A stretch of 64,000 nucleotides of DNA from Acidobacteriota bacterium (GCA_016208495.1 JACQXX010000040.1:1-64000); one strand, 5' to 3'; shown: positions 1 to 8,264, counted from the first letter of the stretch. Made by a program: numbers and translations. The notes: generated by a model not told the origin, from the sequence alone.

Positions 1-35
1 GCTTCGCCCGCGCCCCTGCGGGGCGCGGGCGAAGC
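1..35. repeat. Perfect GC-rich hairpin (16-bp arms, 3-nt loop)
   Basis: Bases 1-16 are the exact reverse complement of bases 20-35, with loop TGC. The arms are almost entirely G+C. It resembles the variable hairpin core of the R2 repeats elsewhere in the window (around 13476-13522 and 19809-19857). It may be the right part of an R2 copy cut by the window edge. Confidence 0.7.
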
Positions 36-101
36 GGGGGAGCAACAAGGGGTGGCCTTTGGATCCGGTGGTAGGCCCAAAGCGGCCAACCGACCGGCTA
101 T

Positions 102-187
102 CCGAACGGCACCGCTTCGCGGTGCAAGACCAAAACCTGGATGTCGCAGAACACGCCCCAGGAACTTATTTTTTAACGCTCCCTAAG
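102..187 (+). repeat. R4 repeat, copy 1 (left end missing)
   Basis: This stretch is about 95% identical to 37386-37472. Both copies end in TTTTTAA(C/G)GCTCCCT. That is the reverse complement of the left end of the full copy (AGGGAGCGTTAAAAA at 37326-37340), so the family has terminal inverted repeats. In one frame both copies read ...LDVAEHAPGTYFL..., and two of the four differences inside that frame are silent third-position changes. The sequence may therefore descend from the 3' end of a secreted-protein gene. The left terminal repeat is absent here. Confidence 0.6.
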
Positions 188-322
188 TATTCCAAATCGC
201 CATCTTTTTGGGTTTGAAATTGAGAAGCCATTCAGAATAAAGAATTGCTGGTTTTTTACCTCCGATCCCGGATTTGTGTTTTTTCTTCAAAAACAGCGCG
301 TTGACTGGCCTTCAATTTGGGC

Positions 323-1192
323 CTAATGCTGCTTATCAATCTTGTCAATCAAAGCCGGCAACCATTTGAGTTTTTCAGCTAACGTGACGACGGCCAAAAT
401 CAGCAGCGACCCGCTGCATAACGAAACCAGCAGTATGGCGTAATATTGAACCGTCCAATAAAAAGCAACTTTCAGCCGGTGGGCCAGGGAAATCGAACTC
501 ACCCGAGTGGTTTCTTCCAGGAGGCTGAATCTGATGGTGCAAAATTCGTTTTCCTCGTCAAATTCACCCAGCGTCACGCCCAGCGACTGGATCTCGTTTT
601 CGATCTCCAGAATTTTACTTTCCAAGTTGATCAATTCATCAATTTGCCCGCTCCGTCCCTTCAGGGCTGTCAGTCCCTGAATCGTCTTTTCCAACGAAGC
701 TTTTTTAGCGTTGAGGCTCTTGTATTCGTTGGTTTTGTCGGTTTTATCAATCCGAATCGAAGTGATTGTGCCAATCACCTGAATCTTTTCAATGGCCGTG
801 TCAAACTGTTCGGGAGGGACGCCAATCACCAGATTCAGCCGGCGGTTTCCAGCCAGGCCAAACCGCTGTTCAAACTGGATCAAGCCACGCTGGTCTTTGA
901 CCAGGGTTCGAACCCTGGGTTCATCCTGATCAAAGTGACGGGTGAGTGAATTGAGAGAAGCAATTTTTTCATATTTTTGATCAGTGGCCGCAGGTTGACC
1001 AGCCCCCTTGTCCACTTTTTCGCTGGCGTAGTTCCGGGCGGAGGTTTGAAATTCCTGATTCGAGGAACCAGATGGAAATGAGGATGACGACCCGGCGGGT
1101 CCAGACAGGTATCCGTACCCCAGGCGAGCCGCAAACAGCACGACAAATCCCAACCCCAGCCAAACAAAGCCTTTTTTCAATTTTGCCATCAT
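323..1192 (-). CDS. DUF4349-type membrane-anchored protein
   Basis: A protein of about 289 aa with an N-terminal hydrophobic segment (signal anchor, roughly residues 8-30), a low-complexity Ser/Gly linker, a central region ending in a predicted coiled coil (KASLEKTIQGL through EIENEIQSLG), and a second transmembrane segment near the C-terminus (YYAILLVSLCSGSLLILAVV). This layout fits the DUF4349 family, a bacterial envelope family of unknown biochemical role. A TTG at 1201 would extend the frame by three codons, but the Shine-Dalgarno-like GGAAGGAG (1210-1203) sits 10 nt before the ATG at 1192 and only 1 nt before the TTG, so I place the start at 1192. It is divergent from parA and is not part of the partition operon. 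Family assignment is by eye and function is unknown. Confidence 0.75.
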   Translation of the reverse strand: MMAKLKKGFVWLGLGFVVLFAARLGYGYLSGPAGSSSSFPSGSSNQEFQTSARNYASEKVDKGAGQPAATDQKYEKIASLNSLTRHFDQDEPRVRTLVKDQRGLIQFEQRFGLAGNRRLNLVIGVPPEQFDTAIEKIQVIGTITSIRIDKTDKTNEYKSLNAKKASLEKTIQGLTALKGRSGQIDELINLESKILEIENEIQSLGVTLGEFDEENEFCTIRFSLLEETTRVSSISLAHRLKVAFYWTVQYYAILLVSLCSGSLLILAVVTLAEKLKWLPALIDKIDKQH

Positions 1193-1516
1193 TGGATACA
1201 ATCTCCTTCCAGGTTGAACTTACCTTTTTCGGTAGCCTGATCAACCCTTGATTTTTAGATTTTAAAAACCGGTTCAGTGCCTTGTCTTCAGACGAGAGAG
1301 CTTTTCTTGCGTCTCACTCGTCACGGTTTACCCCTGAAGACGTTCCTCTGAACCGAGATTCATTTTTGAAATGCCATGGAAATTCGCTTGACGAATCTCT
1401 GTGACGAGCAATAGGGTAGGTTTTCTTCCTCAAGAACCGAATCCCGTTGTGTTTGAAGGCATGTTTGGCCCAGCATTGGGAAAGTTCGGTCTGATTCACA
1501 AGGAGATGGGAACACT
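1193..1516. promoter_or_regulatory. Divergent control region between the DUF4349 gene and parA
   Basis: This gap of about 320 bp separates the divergent DUF4349 and parA genes, so it should hold promoters for both. A TTGACG hexamer lies at 1388-1393 with only a poor -10 match (TAGGGT at 1412-1417). A good Shine-Dalgarno (AAGGAG, about 1500-1505) precedes the parA ATG. No gene or repeat family was recognised here. Confidence 0.35.
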
Positions 1517-2332
1517 ATGATCGTTGCTGTTTTTAACCAGTCTGGTGGCGTCGGAAAATCAACCCTCACCCGTGATCTGGGGTATGAACTTCACACTCGT
1601 GGGCTCAAAACTCTGCTCATTGATGCCGACCCACAAGGAACCCTTGGGTTTTTCTTTGGAATTTACCCGCACGGCTGTCCAAAAACCGAAATGTTTTGGT
1701 CAGGGATTTGTGGTTCTGAAGACCCCGGCCAGCCGCCGATTGCTCAGGCCGAATGTGGGATCAGTTTGGGACTGGCCAATAAAACGCTGGTGGCGGATGA
1801 AATTCTCCTGATGCAGCAACATGACCCGGCCCGGTTATTGAGCGTGCTTGAACCGCTGAAAGAAATTTATGACTTTATTTTGATTGATTGTCCACCTCGA
1901 ATTTCAGAACTGACGATTCAAATTCTGTTTGCGACCGATGGCCTGTTGATTCCAGTTCAAACTGAGGCCAAGTCGGTTATGATGGTCAGCGAAATCCAGG
2001 AAGAAATTGCCCGCGCCCAACGTCGGCGAAAAAACCTCAAGCTTCCCCAACTCAAAATCTTAGGCGTTGTTCCGACGCTGTATAATCCACAGCGGGTCCT
2101 CCATCGGCATCACCTCCAGGAAATCAAGGAAACGGTGTGTGATCATCTGGGCTATCACCTCTTTCCGCCAATTCGGGATTTAATCAGTCTGGCTGAAGCC
2201 GGGACCAAGGCCGTCCCGCTCAAACTCTATGATCCGAAGTGCAGCGTGAATGAAGACATTGCCCAAATTGCCACCATCATCGCTGGACAGGTGAAACTGA
2301 AAACCAGCTTGCGGGAGGTTGTAAATGGTTAA
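1517..2332 (+). CDS. parA: ParA-family partition ATPase
   Basis: A 271-aa MinD/ParA-type P-loop ATPase, expected to form ATP-dependent dimers on DNA and move ParB-parS complexes so that the replicon is segregated. The P-loop is NQSGGVGKST (residues 7-16), the A' motif is LLIDADPQG (33-41) and Walker B is ILIDCPP (121-127). The position normally held by the signature lysine of the deviant Walker A (K in KGGVGKS) is Ser9, while the catalytic-loop Lys14 is kept. There is no N-terminal helix-turn-helix extension, so this is the short ParA class (type Ib or chromosomal-like). The start is supported by AAGGAG 11 nt upstream. The stop codon overlaps parB by 8 bp (ATGGTTAA), indicating translational coupling. 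Confident as ParA; the meaning of the Ser substitution is not known from sequence. Confidence 0.93.
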   Translation: MIVAVFNQSGGVGKSTLTRDLGYELHTRGLKTLLIDADPQGTLGFFFGIYPHGCPKTEMFWSGICGSEDPGQPPIAQAECGISLGLANKTLVADEILLMQQHDPARLLSVLEPLKEIYDFILIDCPPRISELTIQILFATDGLLIPVQTEAKSVMMVSEIQEEIARAQRRRKNLKLPQLKILGVVPTLYNPQRVLHRHHLQEIKETVCDHLGYHLFPPIRDLISLAEAGTKAVPLKLYDPKCSVNEDIAQIATIIAGQVKLKTSLREVVNG

Positions 2333-3176
2333 AAAGTTCTCGCGAGTGGTTCCTGACCAGCGTCAAAATGAAATTTTTTCAATCATTGGCACACAAGCCC
2401 AGGGAGAAAATGCTCACCGCATTCTCGAAGTGCCGACAAGCTGGCTTCGCCCCAACCCCTATCAACCTCGAACCCAGATTGAAACGGCTGAACTCGACCA
2501 GTTGGCGGAAAGCATCAAAGCCCAGGGGATCTTGCAACCCCTGATTGCCCGTCAGGAAAGCGAGCAGATCTTCACGGTGATTGCCGGCCACCGTCGCTGG
2601 AAAGCCGCTGAAAAAGCCGGGCTCACCGAAGTTCCCGTTCTGGTGAAATCTTCAATGACCGATCAGGATATGCGGTTGATTGCGCTGGTTGAGAATCTGC
2701 AGCGTGAAAACCTGCACCCGGTTGACGAAGTTCGGGCGCTGGCCGAACTGGTTCAACTCAACGCTTCGCAGGAACAAACCGCCCAGTTGCTCTCAATCCC
2801 ACGCAGCACGCTGGCTGAAACCGTCCGACTGATGGCATTGGGTGAAGACCTCCTCAACCAGTGCCGCGAAATTCCAGGGCTGAGCAAACATACCCTTCGC
2901 AAAATACTGGCCCTTCCCGAGCATAAGCGCGCCGGGGCGGTTCGGTTGCTCCAACTTCAGGGAACGGCAAATTCCGAAACGCCTTCCAAAGAATCCCCTC
3001 AGGAGCCTCGAAAAAACCTCTTCCAGTTTCGAGACCGAACCAAATCAAAGGCCGCGTTTCAAATTGAGGTCCGCTTCCGAAAAAAAGAAGCCAACCCGGA
3101 GGAACTGATTGAAGCCCTTGAGAAATATCTGGAACAACTCAAAAAGGAAAATGTTGGAATTCCAACATTCCCGTAA
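2325..3176 (+). CDS. parB: ParB-family centromere-binding protein
   Basis: A 283-aa ParB/Spo0J-like protein that should bind parS and, as known for the family, act as a CTP-dependent sliding clamp. Visible motifs are NPYQPR (44-49), GHRRWKAA (88-95, the box usually written GERRxRA) and ENLQRENLHPVDE (123-135), then a helix-turn-helix around 148-175 (QTAQLLSIPRSTLAETV). The C-terminal acidic/basic helix (EELIEALEKYLEQLKKE) is a likely dimerisation segment. It overlaps parA by 8 bp. Its last codons (NVGIPTF) lie inside a 20-bp perfect palindrome that recurs downstream, so the gene probably carries a parS site within its own 3' end. Confidence 0.93.
   Translation: MVKKFSRVVPDQRQNEIFSIIGTQAQGENAHRILEVPTSWLRPNPYQPRTQIETAELDQLAESIKAQGILQPLIARQESEQIFTVIAGHRRWKAAEKAGLTEVPVLVKSSMTDQDMRLIALVENLQRENLHPVDEVRALAELVQLNASQEQTAQLLSIPRSTLAETVRLMALGEDLLNQCREIPGLSKHTLRKILALPEHKRAGAVRLLQLQGTANSETPSKESPQEPRKNLFQFRDRTKSKAAFQIEVRFRKKEANPEELIEALEKYLEQLKKENVGIPTFP
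3150..3169. promoter_or_regulatory. parS-like palindrome, copy 1 (inside parB 3' end)
   Basis: AATGTTGGAATTCCAACATT is a perfect 20-bp palindrome overlapping the last sense codons of parB, whose stop is at 3174-3176. An identical copy lies exactly 160 bp downstream. A palindrome repeated next to parAB is the expected look of a centromere (parS), though it is not the canonical chromosomal TGTTTCACGTGAAACA. Assignment is inference from position and symmetry. Confidence 0.7.
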
Positions 3177-3309
3177 AGCATTCAAATTCAGAGCATTGCA
3201 GGGAAAACAATTTTTTCTGTAAATTTTTCCGTGACGGGTTTCTTTGGAACAAGCTGAACCTGAATTTCCAATTCATCGAATCCATCATGGGAAAATTTAC
3301 AGAAAGAAA

Positions 3310-3329
3310 AATGTTGGAATTCCAACATT
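3310..3329. promoter_or_regulatory. parS-like palindrome, copy 2
   Basis: Identical 20-bp palindrome to that at 3150-3169. The flanking sequence is also duplicated: GGGAAAACAATTTTTTC follows each palindrome at the same distance (3201-3217 and 3361-3377). Between the two copies lies an inverted repeat, TTTCTGTAAATTTTtCC (3214-3230) against GGAAAATTTACAGAAA (3290-3305). The arrangement suggests a compact partition centromere. Confidence 0.7.
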
Positions 3330-3397
3330 CCTGTAACACATTTAAAATAAAAGAATTATCGGGAAAACAATTTTTTCGAATCGGAAGGTCTCCTGCT

Positions 3398-6352
3398 TCA
3401 TTTGCTTGATTGTCGTGGGTGGCTTTGTGGCGTGGAAACAGCCACCCGCAATTGACCAAGGACTGTCTGTATCACTGATTCCCGTTTGCTTTCTCCAATC
3501 CCTGGCAACCGTTGCACAAACTGACGGGCGCTTTGTTCGGCCTGAGCTTCATTCCCGCTGGCAAGACTGGCCGCAGTGAGCGCATACCATCCGGTAAGAC
3601 TGGTTCCGCCCGAAACCTCACAGGCACGTTGCGCATATTGAACCGCCTGCTCTGGCCGCTGAAATCCCGCTGGTCTGGGCGTAAGCAGGATCCAGGCGTA
3701 TTCAGCCAGCTCAGATTCTTGAACCTGAAGTTGATCCAACTGTGTTTTTACATCCATCGGTTTTGAGTCCGTGGTCATTTGGGCCAAAATTCCCAGGCTT
3801 TGAAGCTGTTCCATCCTGACCTGGTGATTGGCCGGGTGGATCGCACTGGAATTCTTTCGAATTTGATAGCCGGCTTGGGCATAGCTGAAAGCACGATCCA
3901 GATGGCCAGTGTCGTGGGCGACCAGCGCCATGGTTTCATTGGCATCCGCCTGAATTTGACGAATTAGCAGGTTTTCGAAATCTTTCGCCACCAAAATATT
4001 GATCAGGTTGAGTGAATCCGTCAGGGATTGCGAAGCTTTCACGATCTGGTTTGTCTTTAGAAAAGCCGTTCCCAGCCAGCGCAGGGTTAAGGCCATAAGA
4101 ATTTTGTACTCAGTATTTTCAGGGTCGGCAACCAGTAACTTTTGAAATCCGGATCGGGCGTGCTCAAGTGTTTCAGTCGCCTGGCGCAAATCACCACGCT
4201 TCAATTGCAGTGTTCCCTGGTGGAGCAAACATCCAGCATATTCACGATGCGCCCGTCCTTGTGCCAGCGGAGCTGATTGAACCTCTTCAAATGATTGATG
4301 AACCAGGAACTGGCTGAATTCAAGCGCTGATTGATACAGTTCTTTTGACCAGGTAGCGGTGCCGGTTCGTTTCCATTCCAGGTCGCCAATGGCTTCAAAC
4401 GTCAGTGACAACCCCATATAACTATTAGCCAACCCTCGTCGGAGTTGAGGATCGGCTGGGTTTTGGGCTGCCAGTTGTTTTCGCAGTGCCAGCGCTTTTT
4501 GAAAATAGTTGAAGGCAGTGACCCAATCTTGTTGAGCGCGTAATTCCTGACCGCTCCGGGCATACGAATTTGCCAGCAACCGTTGGGCATTCACCGGTGA
4601 CGGAGACTGGTTGACGAGGCGTTCAAGGATGGTTTGCGACTGTTGAAGGCACTGCCGGGCAATTGCTGATTCTCCCTGCAAAGCCAGGATTTCCCCCAGG
4701 CGCTCATATGAGGTCGCCAGTTCAAGCTGGATTGAAACATTGACCGGTTGTGCCGTGGCAAGTTGGGTCAATAAGACAAATGATTTTTGATAGTTTTGCA
4801 ACGCGCCGGTGGTGTCTCCGAGGTTGGCGACAAAAGGCCGGCCCTGGACATCGCCGATTTTGCGGTACGCCAGTGCCAGTTCAGTTTTTAAGGACACATC
4901 ATCCTGAGATTCCCTGGAAAGGCGGTCGAGGTAGGTAACGGCTTCCTGGACCAGTTCACGCCGGGCAGGTGTTGACCCCGGTAGTTTCTCGATTTCATCG
5001 TGGAAATGAAACACCAGCTTACTGGCCAGGGCTCGGGTATCCTGGGTTCGAGCCAGCGAAACTTGACGCTGGATCTCTGCCTGTCGTGCCTGCCAGAAGG
5101 CGATTCCAGTCCCGCTGACCAGCGACAGACTAATACAGGTGGTGGCCACAATCTGCACGGCATACCGCTTGAAAAACTTTCCGGCGCGATATCCCAGTGA
5201 TGGATACCGGGCCCGGACGGGCCGACCGTGCAGAAATCGAGCGATATCCTCTGAAAACTGTTCGACTGAGCTGTATCGCGCGGCAGGTTCTTTGCTCAAT
5301 GCCAGCATCACGATATTGTCCAGATCACCCATCAGTCGGCGTTTACGCTGCCTGTACTCAGACAATGTCACGGGGAGGGCCTGACTGGGTTTGAGCGGTT
5401 CACTGTCACATACCAGCCGCTGGATTTCCACGACGCTTGCTTTTTGAATGGGATAAGGAAACTGACCTGTCAAAAGCTGAAACAGCAACACCCCGAGGGC
5501 ATACACATCCGAAGCCGTCGTGACAGCTTCACCTCGAATCTGTTCCGGGCTGGCATAGAGCGGTGTCAGGAACCGCTGATTGGTTCGGGTTAACCCAGGC
5601 GGCGGCAAGGTAATGGCGCTTGATTGATCTTCAGCCTGTAAGACTCTGGCAATCCCGAAATCAAGCAATTTGGGTGTGCCGTCAGCCAGTACCAAAATAT
5701 TGGAGGGCTTAATGTCCCGATGCACCACCAGATGCCGGTGGGCATACTGAACCGCGTCACACACTTTTTGAAACAACCGAAGCTGGTCTGAAATACTTAC
5801 CTTGTTTTGCCGGCAAAATTCATCAATCGGCAGTCCCGACACCAGCTCCATCACAAAGTAAGGTAATCCGTCGCTGGTGGTGCCTCCGTCATAAAATCGG
5901 GCAATATATGGATGTTCCAGGCTGGCCAGGATCCGGTATTCGGTCTGAAACCGGCACACAATGGCCTCGGTATCCATTCCACGTTTGAGAATTTTCACCG
6001 CCACGGATTTGCCGCCGGGAACCTCTTCGTGACAGGCTTCAAACACCACGCCCATTCCGCCTTGACCAATTTCACGAAGCAATCGGTATTTTCCAACCCG
6101 GTGTCCACCTGGGTAAATGAAGGGGTGAGCCGTGGGTTCTCGGGCGATCAAATCCAGGCCGACGTCAAACACCGGTGTGTGATCGAGCAACCCGGCGGAG
6201 CGAACATGCGCGGCAAGTAACTGCCCCAATTGGTCCTGTACTTCACGGTCATCGTCGCAGGCGTTGAGAACCCAGGTTGCTCGATTGGCAGTGTCAACTT
6301 CGAGGGCTGCCAGAAACAATTCGCTCAGTCGTTGATGTTGTGCGGCATCCAT
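3398..6352 (-). CDS. Membrane Ser/Thr protein kinase with C-terminal TPR repeats
   Basis: A 984-aa protein. Residues 1-70 are a helical N-terminal segment common in acidobacterial and planctomycete kinases. The Hanks-type kinase domain spans about 88-375: glycine loop IGQGGMGVV (95-103), Lys120 in VAVK, HRDIKPSN (211-218), DFG (231-233) and SPE in place of APE (268-270). A juxtamembrane region and one transmembrane helix (about 398-420) follow, then a long periplasmic or extracytoplasmic TPR array (about 440-900). All catalytic residues expected for activity are present. It lies downstream of, and in the same direction as, an ECF-like sigma factor (6556-7128), a pairing frequent in these phyla, suggesting a stress or signal module. 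TPRs probably bind partner proteins; substrates are unknown. Confidence 0.9.
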   Translation of the reverse strand: MDAAQHQRLSELFLAALEVDTANRATWVLNACDDDREVQDQLGQLLAAHVRSAGLLDHTPVFDVGLDLIAREPTAHPFIYPGGHRVGKYRLLREIGQGGMGVVFEACHEEVPGGKSVAVKILKRGMDTEAIVCRFQTEYRILASLEHPYIARFYDGGTTSDGLPYFVMELVSGLPIDEFCRQNKVSISDQLRLFQKVCDAVQYAHRHLVVHRDIKPSNILVLADGTPKLLDFGIARVLQAEDQSSAITLPPPGLTRTNQRFLTPLYASPEQIRGEAVTTASDVYALGVLLFQLLTGQFPYPIQKASVVEIQRLVCDSEPLKPSQALPVTLSEYRQRKRRLMGDLDNIVMLALSKEPAARYSSVEQFSEDIARFLHGRPVRARYPSLGYRAGKFFKRYAVQIVATTCISLSLVSGTGIAFWQARQAEIQRQVSLARTQDTRALASKLVFHFHDEIEKLPGSTPARRELVQEAVTYLDRLSRESQDDVSLKTELALAYRKIGDVQGRPFVANLGDTTGALQNYQKSFVLLTQLATAQPVNVSIQLELATSYERLGEILALQGESAIARQCLQQSQTILERLVNQSPSPVNAQRLLANSYARSGQELRAQQDWVTAFNYFQKALALRKQLAAQNPADPQLRRGLANSYMGLSLTFEAIGDLEWKRTGTATWSKELYQSALEFSQFLVHQSFEEVQSAPLAQGRAHREYAGCLLHQGTLQLKRGDLRQATETLEHARSGFQKLLVADPENTEYKILMALTLRWLGTAFLKTNQIVKASQSLTDSLNLINILVAKDFENLLIRQIQADANETMALVAHDTGHLDRAFSYAQAGYQIRKNSSAIHPANHQVRMEQLQSLGILAQMTTDSKPMDVKTQLDQLQVQESELAEYAWILLTPRPAGFQRPEQAVQYAQRACEVSGGTSLTGWYALTAASLASGNEAQAEQSARQFVQRLPGIGESKRESVIQTVLGQLRVAVSTPQSHPRQSSK

Positions 6353-6370
6353 AACAACCTTGAATCTGGG

Positions 6371-6534
6371 GGTTCAGGGTTTAGGGTTCAGGGTTCAGGG
6401 TTCAGGGAAAAAGACACAAAGGACGAAAAGGACATAAATTCGAAGACCCGGAACCCGGACAAGATGACAGGGTGACAAGTGACAAGGTGACAAGATGATT
6501 TTTTCATCCCTCATCCTTCATCCCTCATCCCTTA
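6371..6534. repeat. Short tandem heptamer repeats between kinase and sigma factor
   Basis: GGTTCAG-type heptamers (one GGTTTAG variant) run over 6371-6407. TCATCCC/TCATCCT heptamers run over about 6505-6534. Between them, 6411-6450 is related to 18850-18900 (a purine-rich ACAAAGGACGAAAAGGACATAAATT-like stretch). These resemble the short tandemly repeated repetitive sequences known from cyanobacteria. No gene is supported in the gap 6353-6555. Confidence 0.75.
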
Positions 6535-6555
6535 AAGGACCCGGAACCCGGAACC

Positions 6556-7128
6556 CTATGGTAAGGTCCTTCGGATTTCATTCGCCAGCCAGGCACGAGC
6601 CACGCTCCAATCACCGTGAACCGTGCGCGGGCTGACACCGAGGACTTCACTAATTTCATCGGTATTCAGACCGCCAAAAAACCGCAACTCCACAATCTGG
6701 CTTTGTCGCGGTGAAAGCTGGGCCAGACTTTCCAGTGCATCATTGAGCGCAAGCAATTCAAAGTTCTTTAAATCAAGGATTTCAGGTGTCTCGGCAACCG
6801 AAATTTGAATGGTACCGCTCCCACGTTTGGATGCATCGCGGGCGCGGGCGTAATCCACTAAAATCTGGCGCATCAAATGGGCGGCCAGTCCAAAAAAATG
6901 AGCCCGGTTTTTCCAATCCACCCCTTGAAAATCCACCATTCGAAGGTAAGCTTCGTGAACCAGAGCCGTGGTTTGCAATAAATGATCAGACCGTTCCCGC
7001 TTGAGCTGGTGGCTGGCTAACCGGCGCAATTCATCATACACCAGCGGCATCAAGCGATCTCGGGCAGCTTCATCACCATTGCTCCAGGCAATGAGCAACT
7101 GGGTTATTCCTCCGGGTGAAGATTCCAC
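6556..7128 (-). CDS. ECF-like sigma-70 factor (Sigma70_ECF / TIGR02999 type)
   Basis: A 190-aa sigma factor. Region 2 is visible around residues 9-105 (ITQLLIAWSNGDEAARDRL..., then LLQTTALVHEAYLRM and RAHFFGLAAHLMRQILVDYARAR), and region 4 around 125-185 (LSPRQSQIVELRFFGGLNTDEISEVLGVSPRTV) with its helix-turn-helix. Length and the VHEAYLRL-type motif fit the ECF-like group abundant in Acidobacteria and Planctomycetes. These are often encoded next to Ser/Thr kinases, as here (TPR kinase 200 bp downstream). It probably redirects RNA polymerase in response to that kinase; targets are unknown. Confidence 0.92.
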   Translation of the reverse strand: MESSPGGITQLLIAWSNGDEAARDRLMPLVYDELRRLASHQLKRERSDHLLQTTALVHEAYLRMVDFQGVDWKNRAHFFGLAAHLMRQILVDYARARDASKRGSGTIQISVAETPEILDLKNFELLALNDALESLAQLSPRQSQIVELRFFGGLNTDEISEVLGVSPRTVHGDWSVARAWLANEIRRTLP

Positions 7129-7271
7129 TCATTTCCTCCGATCAAAAAGTGTCCAGACTGAAAAAATTTTTTGTGAAGGTTTGCAGGTTTTGTACCTGGT
7201 TTGCGCATGACTTAGTGAAAGCCAGAATTTCAGACACTCATCTCAGTTTGTGTCATCAACCCCCAATTCGC

Positions 7272-7297
7272 TTATCCACAGCCAGATTGTGGAAAAC
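7272..7297. promoter_or_regulatory. Inverted pair of DnaA-box-like sequences
   Basis: TTATCCACA (7272-7280) is a perfect consensus DnaA box. TGTGGAAAA (7289-7297) is its near inverse, 8 nt away, so the two form an imperfect palindrome. They could be DnaA boxes or an operator of the divergent genes. Another TTTTCCACA lies at 33725-33733, on the other side of the macro gene from the iteron origin. Confidence 0.45.
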
Positions 7298-7570
7298 CAT
7301 CTGGATTGAAAAAAATTTCTTTCTTTTTATACCAACGGTTAAAAAATGAATTTCGCAAGAAGCCAGATTGTGACAATTGCCAGCAACTACAATACATATC
7401 ACACCAACCAAATCACATTTTTCAAGTTTCATCCACCGTGGCGCAGTTTGGGCTTTTCAACTTAACCAACACTTCTCTCCAGCAAAATGCTTTCAGAACA
7501 GCATTTCAGGGAGGAAGGTAAGGCAAAGTGGAGATAAAGGATTGAATGGTAAAAAAAGGTACAACTGACT

Positions 7571-7576
7571 TATAAT
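7571..7576 (+). promoter_or_regulatory. Candidate -10 element before the GH19 locus
   Basis: A perfect TATAAT lies 80 nt upstream of the GH19 start. No good -35 sits at 16-18 nt; the only TTGA-type hexamer is 23 nt away. Low-confidence promoter. Confidence 0.3.
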
Positions 7577-7655
7577 ACGGAAACGCATGGTCTGCAAGTG
7601 TTTTTGAAATCAGTTTTCGAACCTTAAATCCCACTCAAGGAGCGCACCCACCACT

Positions 7656-8264
7656 ATGGCACAACTCAAATTTGACCACACTACTTTTTTTAATGGATAT
7701 CGCGATGAGTATGGCAGGTTAACCCAGGAACAGGTTGACGGGTTGGAAAGTCTCCTGACGGCGATTGAAGGTGATGCCGCCATCAGTGATATCCGGTGGG
7801 CGGCTTATATGCTGGCAACTGTCAAACACGAATGCGCCGACCGCTGGCAGCCCATCACGGAATATGGCTCGGTCTCCTATTTTGACAAATATGATGCCGG
7901 GACAGAGCTTGGCCGCCAGTTGGGAAACACCCAGCCGGGAGACGGATACAATTACCGTGGTCGGGGGTATGTGCAACTCACTGGCCGGGCCAACTACGCC
8001 AAAATGGATGAGGAATTGAATTTGGGAACAACTCTGATTGACACCCCGGATAAAGCCCTCGACCCAGGAATTGCCTATCAGGTGATGTCAGTCGGGATGC
8101 GAAACGGCTTTTTTACCGGCCATAAACTCAGTGACTACATTTCCGGCTCCAAGTGTGACTACAACAATGCCCGACGCATCATCAACGGCCTGGATCAGTA
8201 CCAGTTGATTGCCGGATATGCCATCAAGCTGGAACAAATCCTCAATCAGGCACTGGTTGGGTAA
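7656..8264 (+). CDS. GH19 chitinase/endolysin-like glycoside hydrolase
   Basis: A 202-aa single-domain enzyme. TVKHECADRWQPITEYG (residues 55-71) carries the two candidate catalytic glutamates, Glu59 and Glu69. YNYRGRGYVQLTGRANY (98-114) is the highly recognisable GH19/phage-endolysin motif. These enzymes cut chitin or peptidoglycan beta-1,4 links. No signal peptide is visible, so export would depend on lysis, a holin or a phage-like device. It heads the accessory locus containing a tail-collar protein and a PatA/PatG-like protease. Its 3' end is duplicated (22 bp, one mismatch) at 9722-9743, where the copy ends in TAG. That suggests the gene was originally followed directly by the protease and was interrupted by an inserted cassette. 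Confidence 0.85.
   Translation: MAQLKFDHTTFFNGYRDEYGRLTQEQVDGLESLLTAIEGDAAISDIRWAAYMLATVKHECADRWQPITEYGSVSYFDKYDAGTELGRQLGNTQPGDGYNYRGRGYVQLTGRANYAKMDEELNLGTTLIDTPDKALDPGIAYQVMSVGMRNGFFTGHKLSDYISGSKCDYNNARRIINGLDQYQLIAGYAIKLEQILNQALVG
8242..8263 (+). repeat. 22-bp direct repeat, left copy (3' end of GH19 gene)
   Basis: TCAATCAGGCACTGGTTGGG plus TA, identical to 9722-9743 except for one base (A to G). The two copies bracket 1.48 kb that holds only the aerolysin-like gene. The arrangement resembles a cassette inserted at the end of a gene with reconstruction of that end. Confidence 0.7.

Larger units (their letters stand above)
3150..3377. repeat. Degenerate 68-bp direct repeat carrying the parS-like palindromes
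   Basis: Two units, 3150-3217 and 3310-3377, exactly 160 bp apart. Each starts with the 20-bp palindrome and ends with GGGAAAACAATTTTTTC; the middle is diverged but still similar (CGTAAAGCATT against TGTAACACATT). The constant spacing and conserved ends argue for function in ParB loading or parAB autoregulation downstream rather than chance. Confidence 0.65.
7129..7655. promoter_or_regulatory. Divergent intergenic region (sigma factor / GH19 locus)
   Basis: This gap of about 530 bp is AT-richer than its flanks. It contains a DnaA-box-like inverted pair at 7272-7297, a TATAAT hexamer at 7571-7576 (TTGAAT at 7542-7547 is too far for a normal -35), and AAGGAG before the GH19 start. No convincing coding sequence was found. 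It should contain promoters for the sigma factor gene (leftward) and the accessory locus (rightward). Confidence 0.5.

Noticed and set aside
446-949. Plus-strand frame of 167 codons opposite the DUF4349 gene
   Set aside because: It lies wholly antisense to a recognisable gene with a ribosome site and membrane segments; its translation shows no domain or sensible composition.
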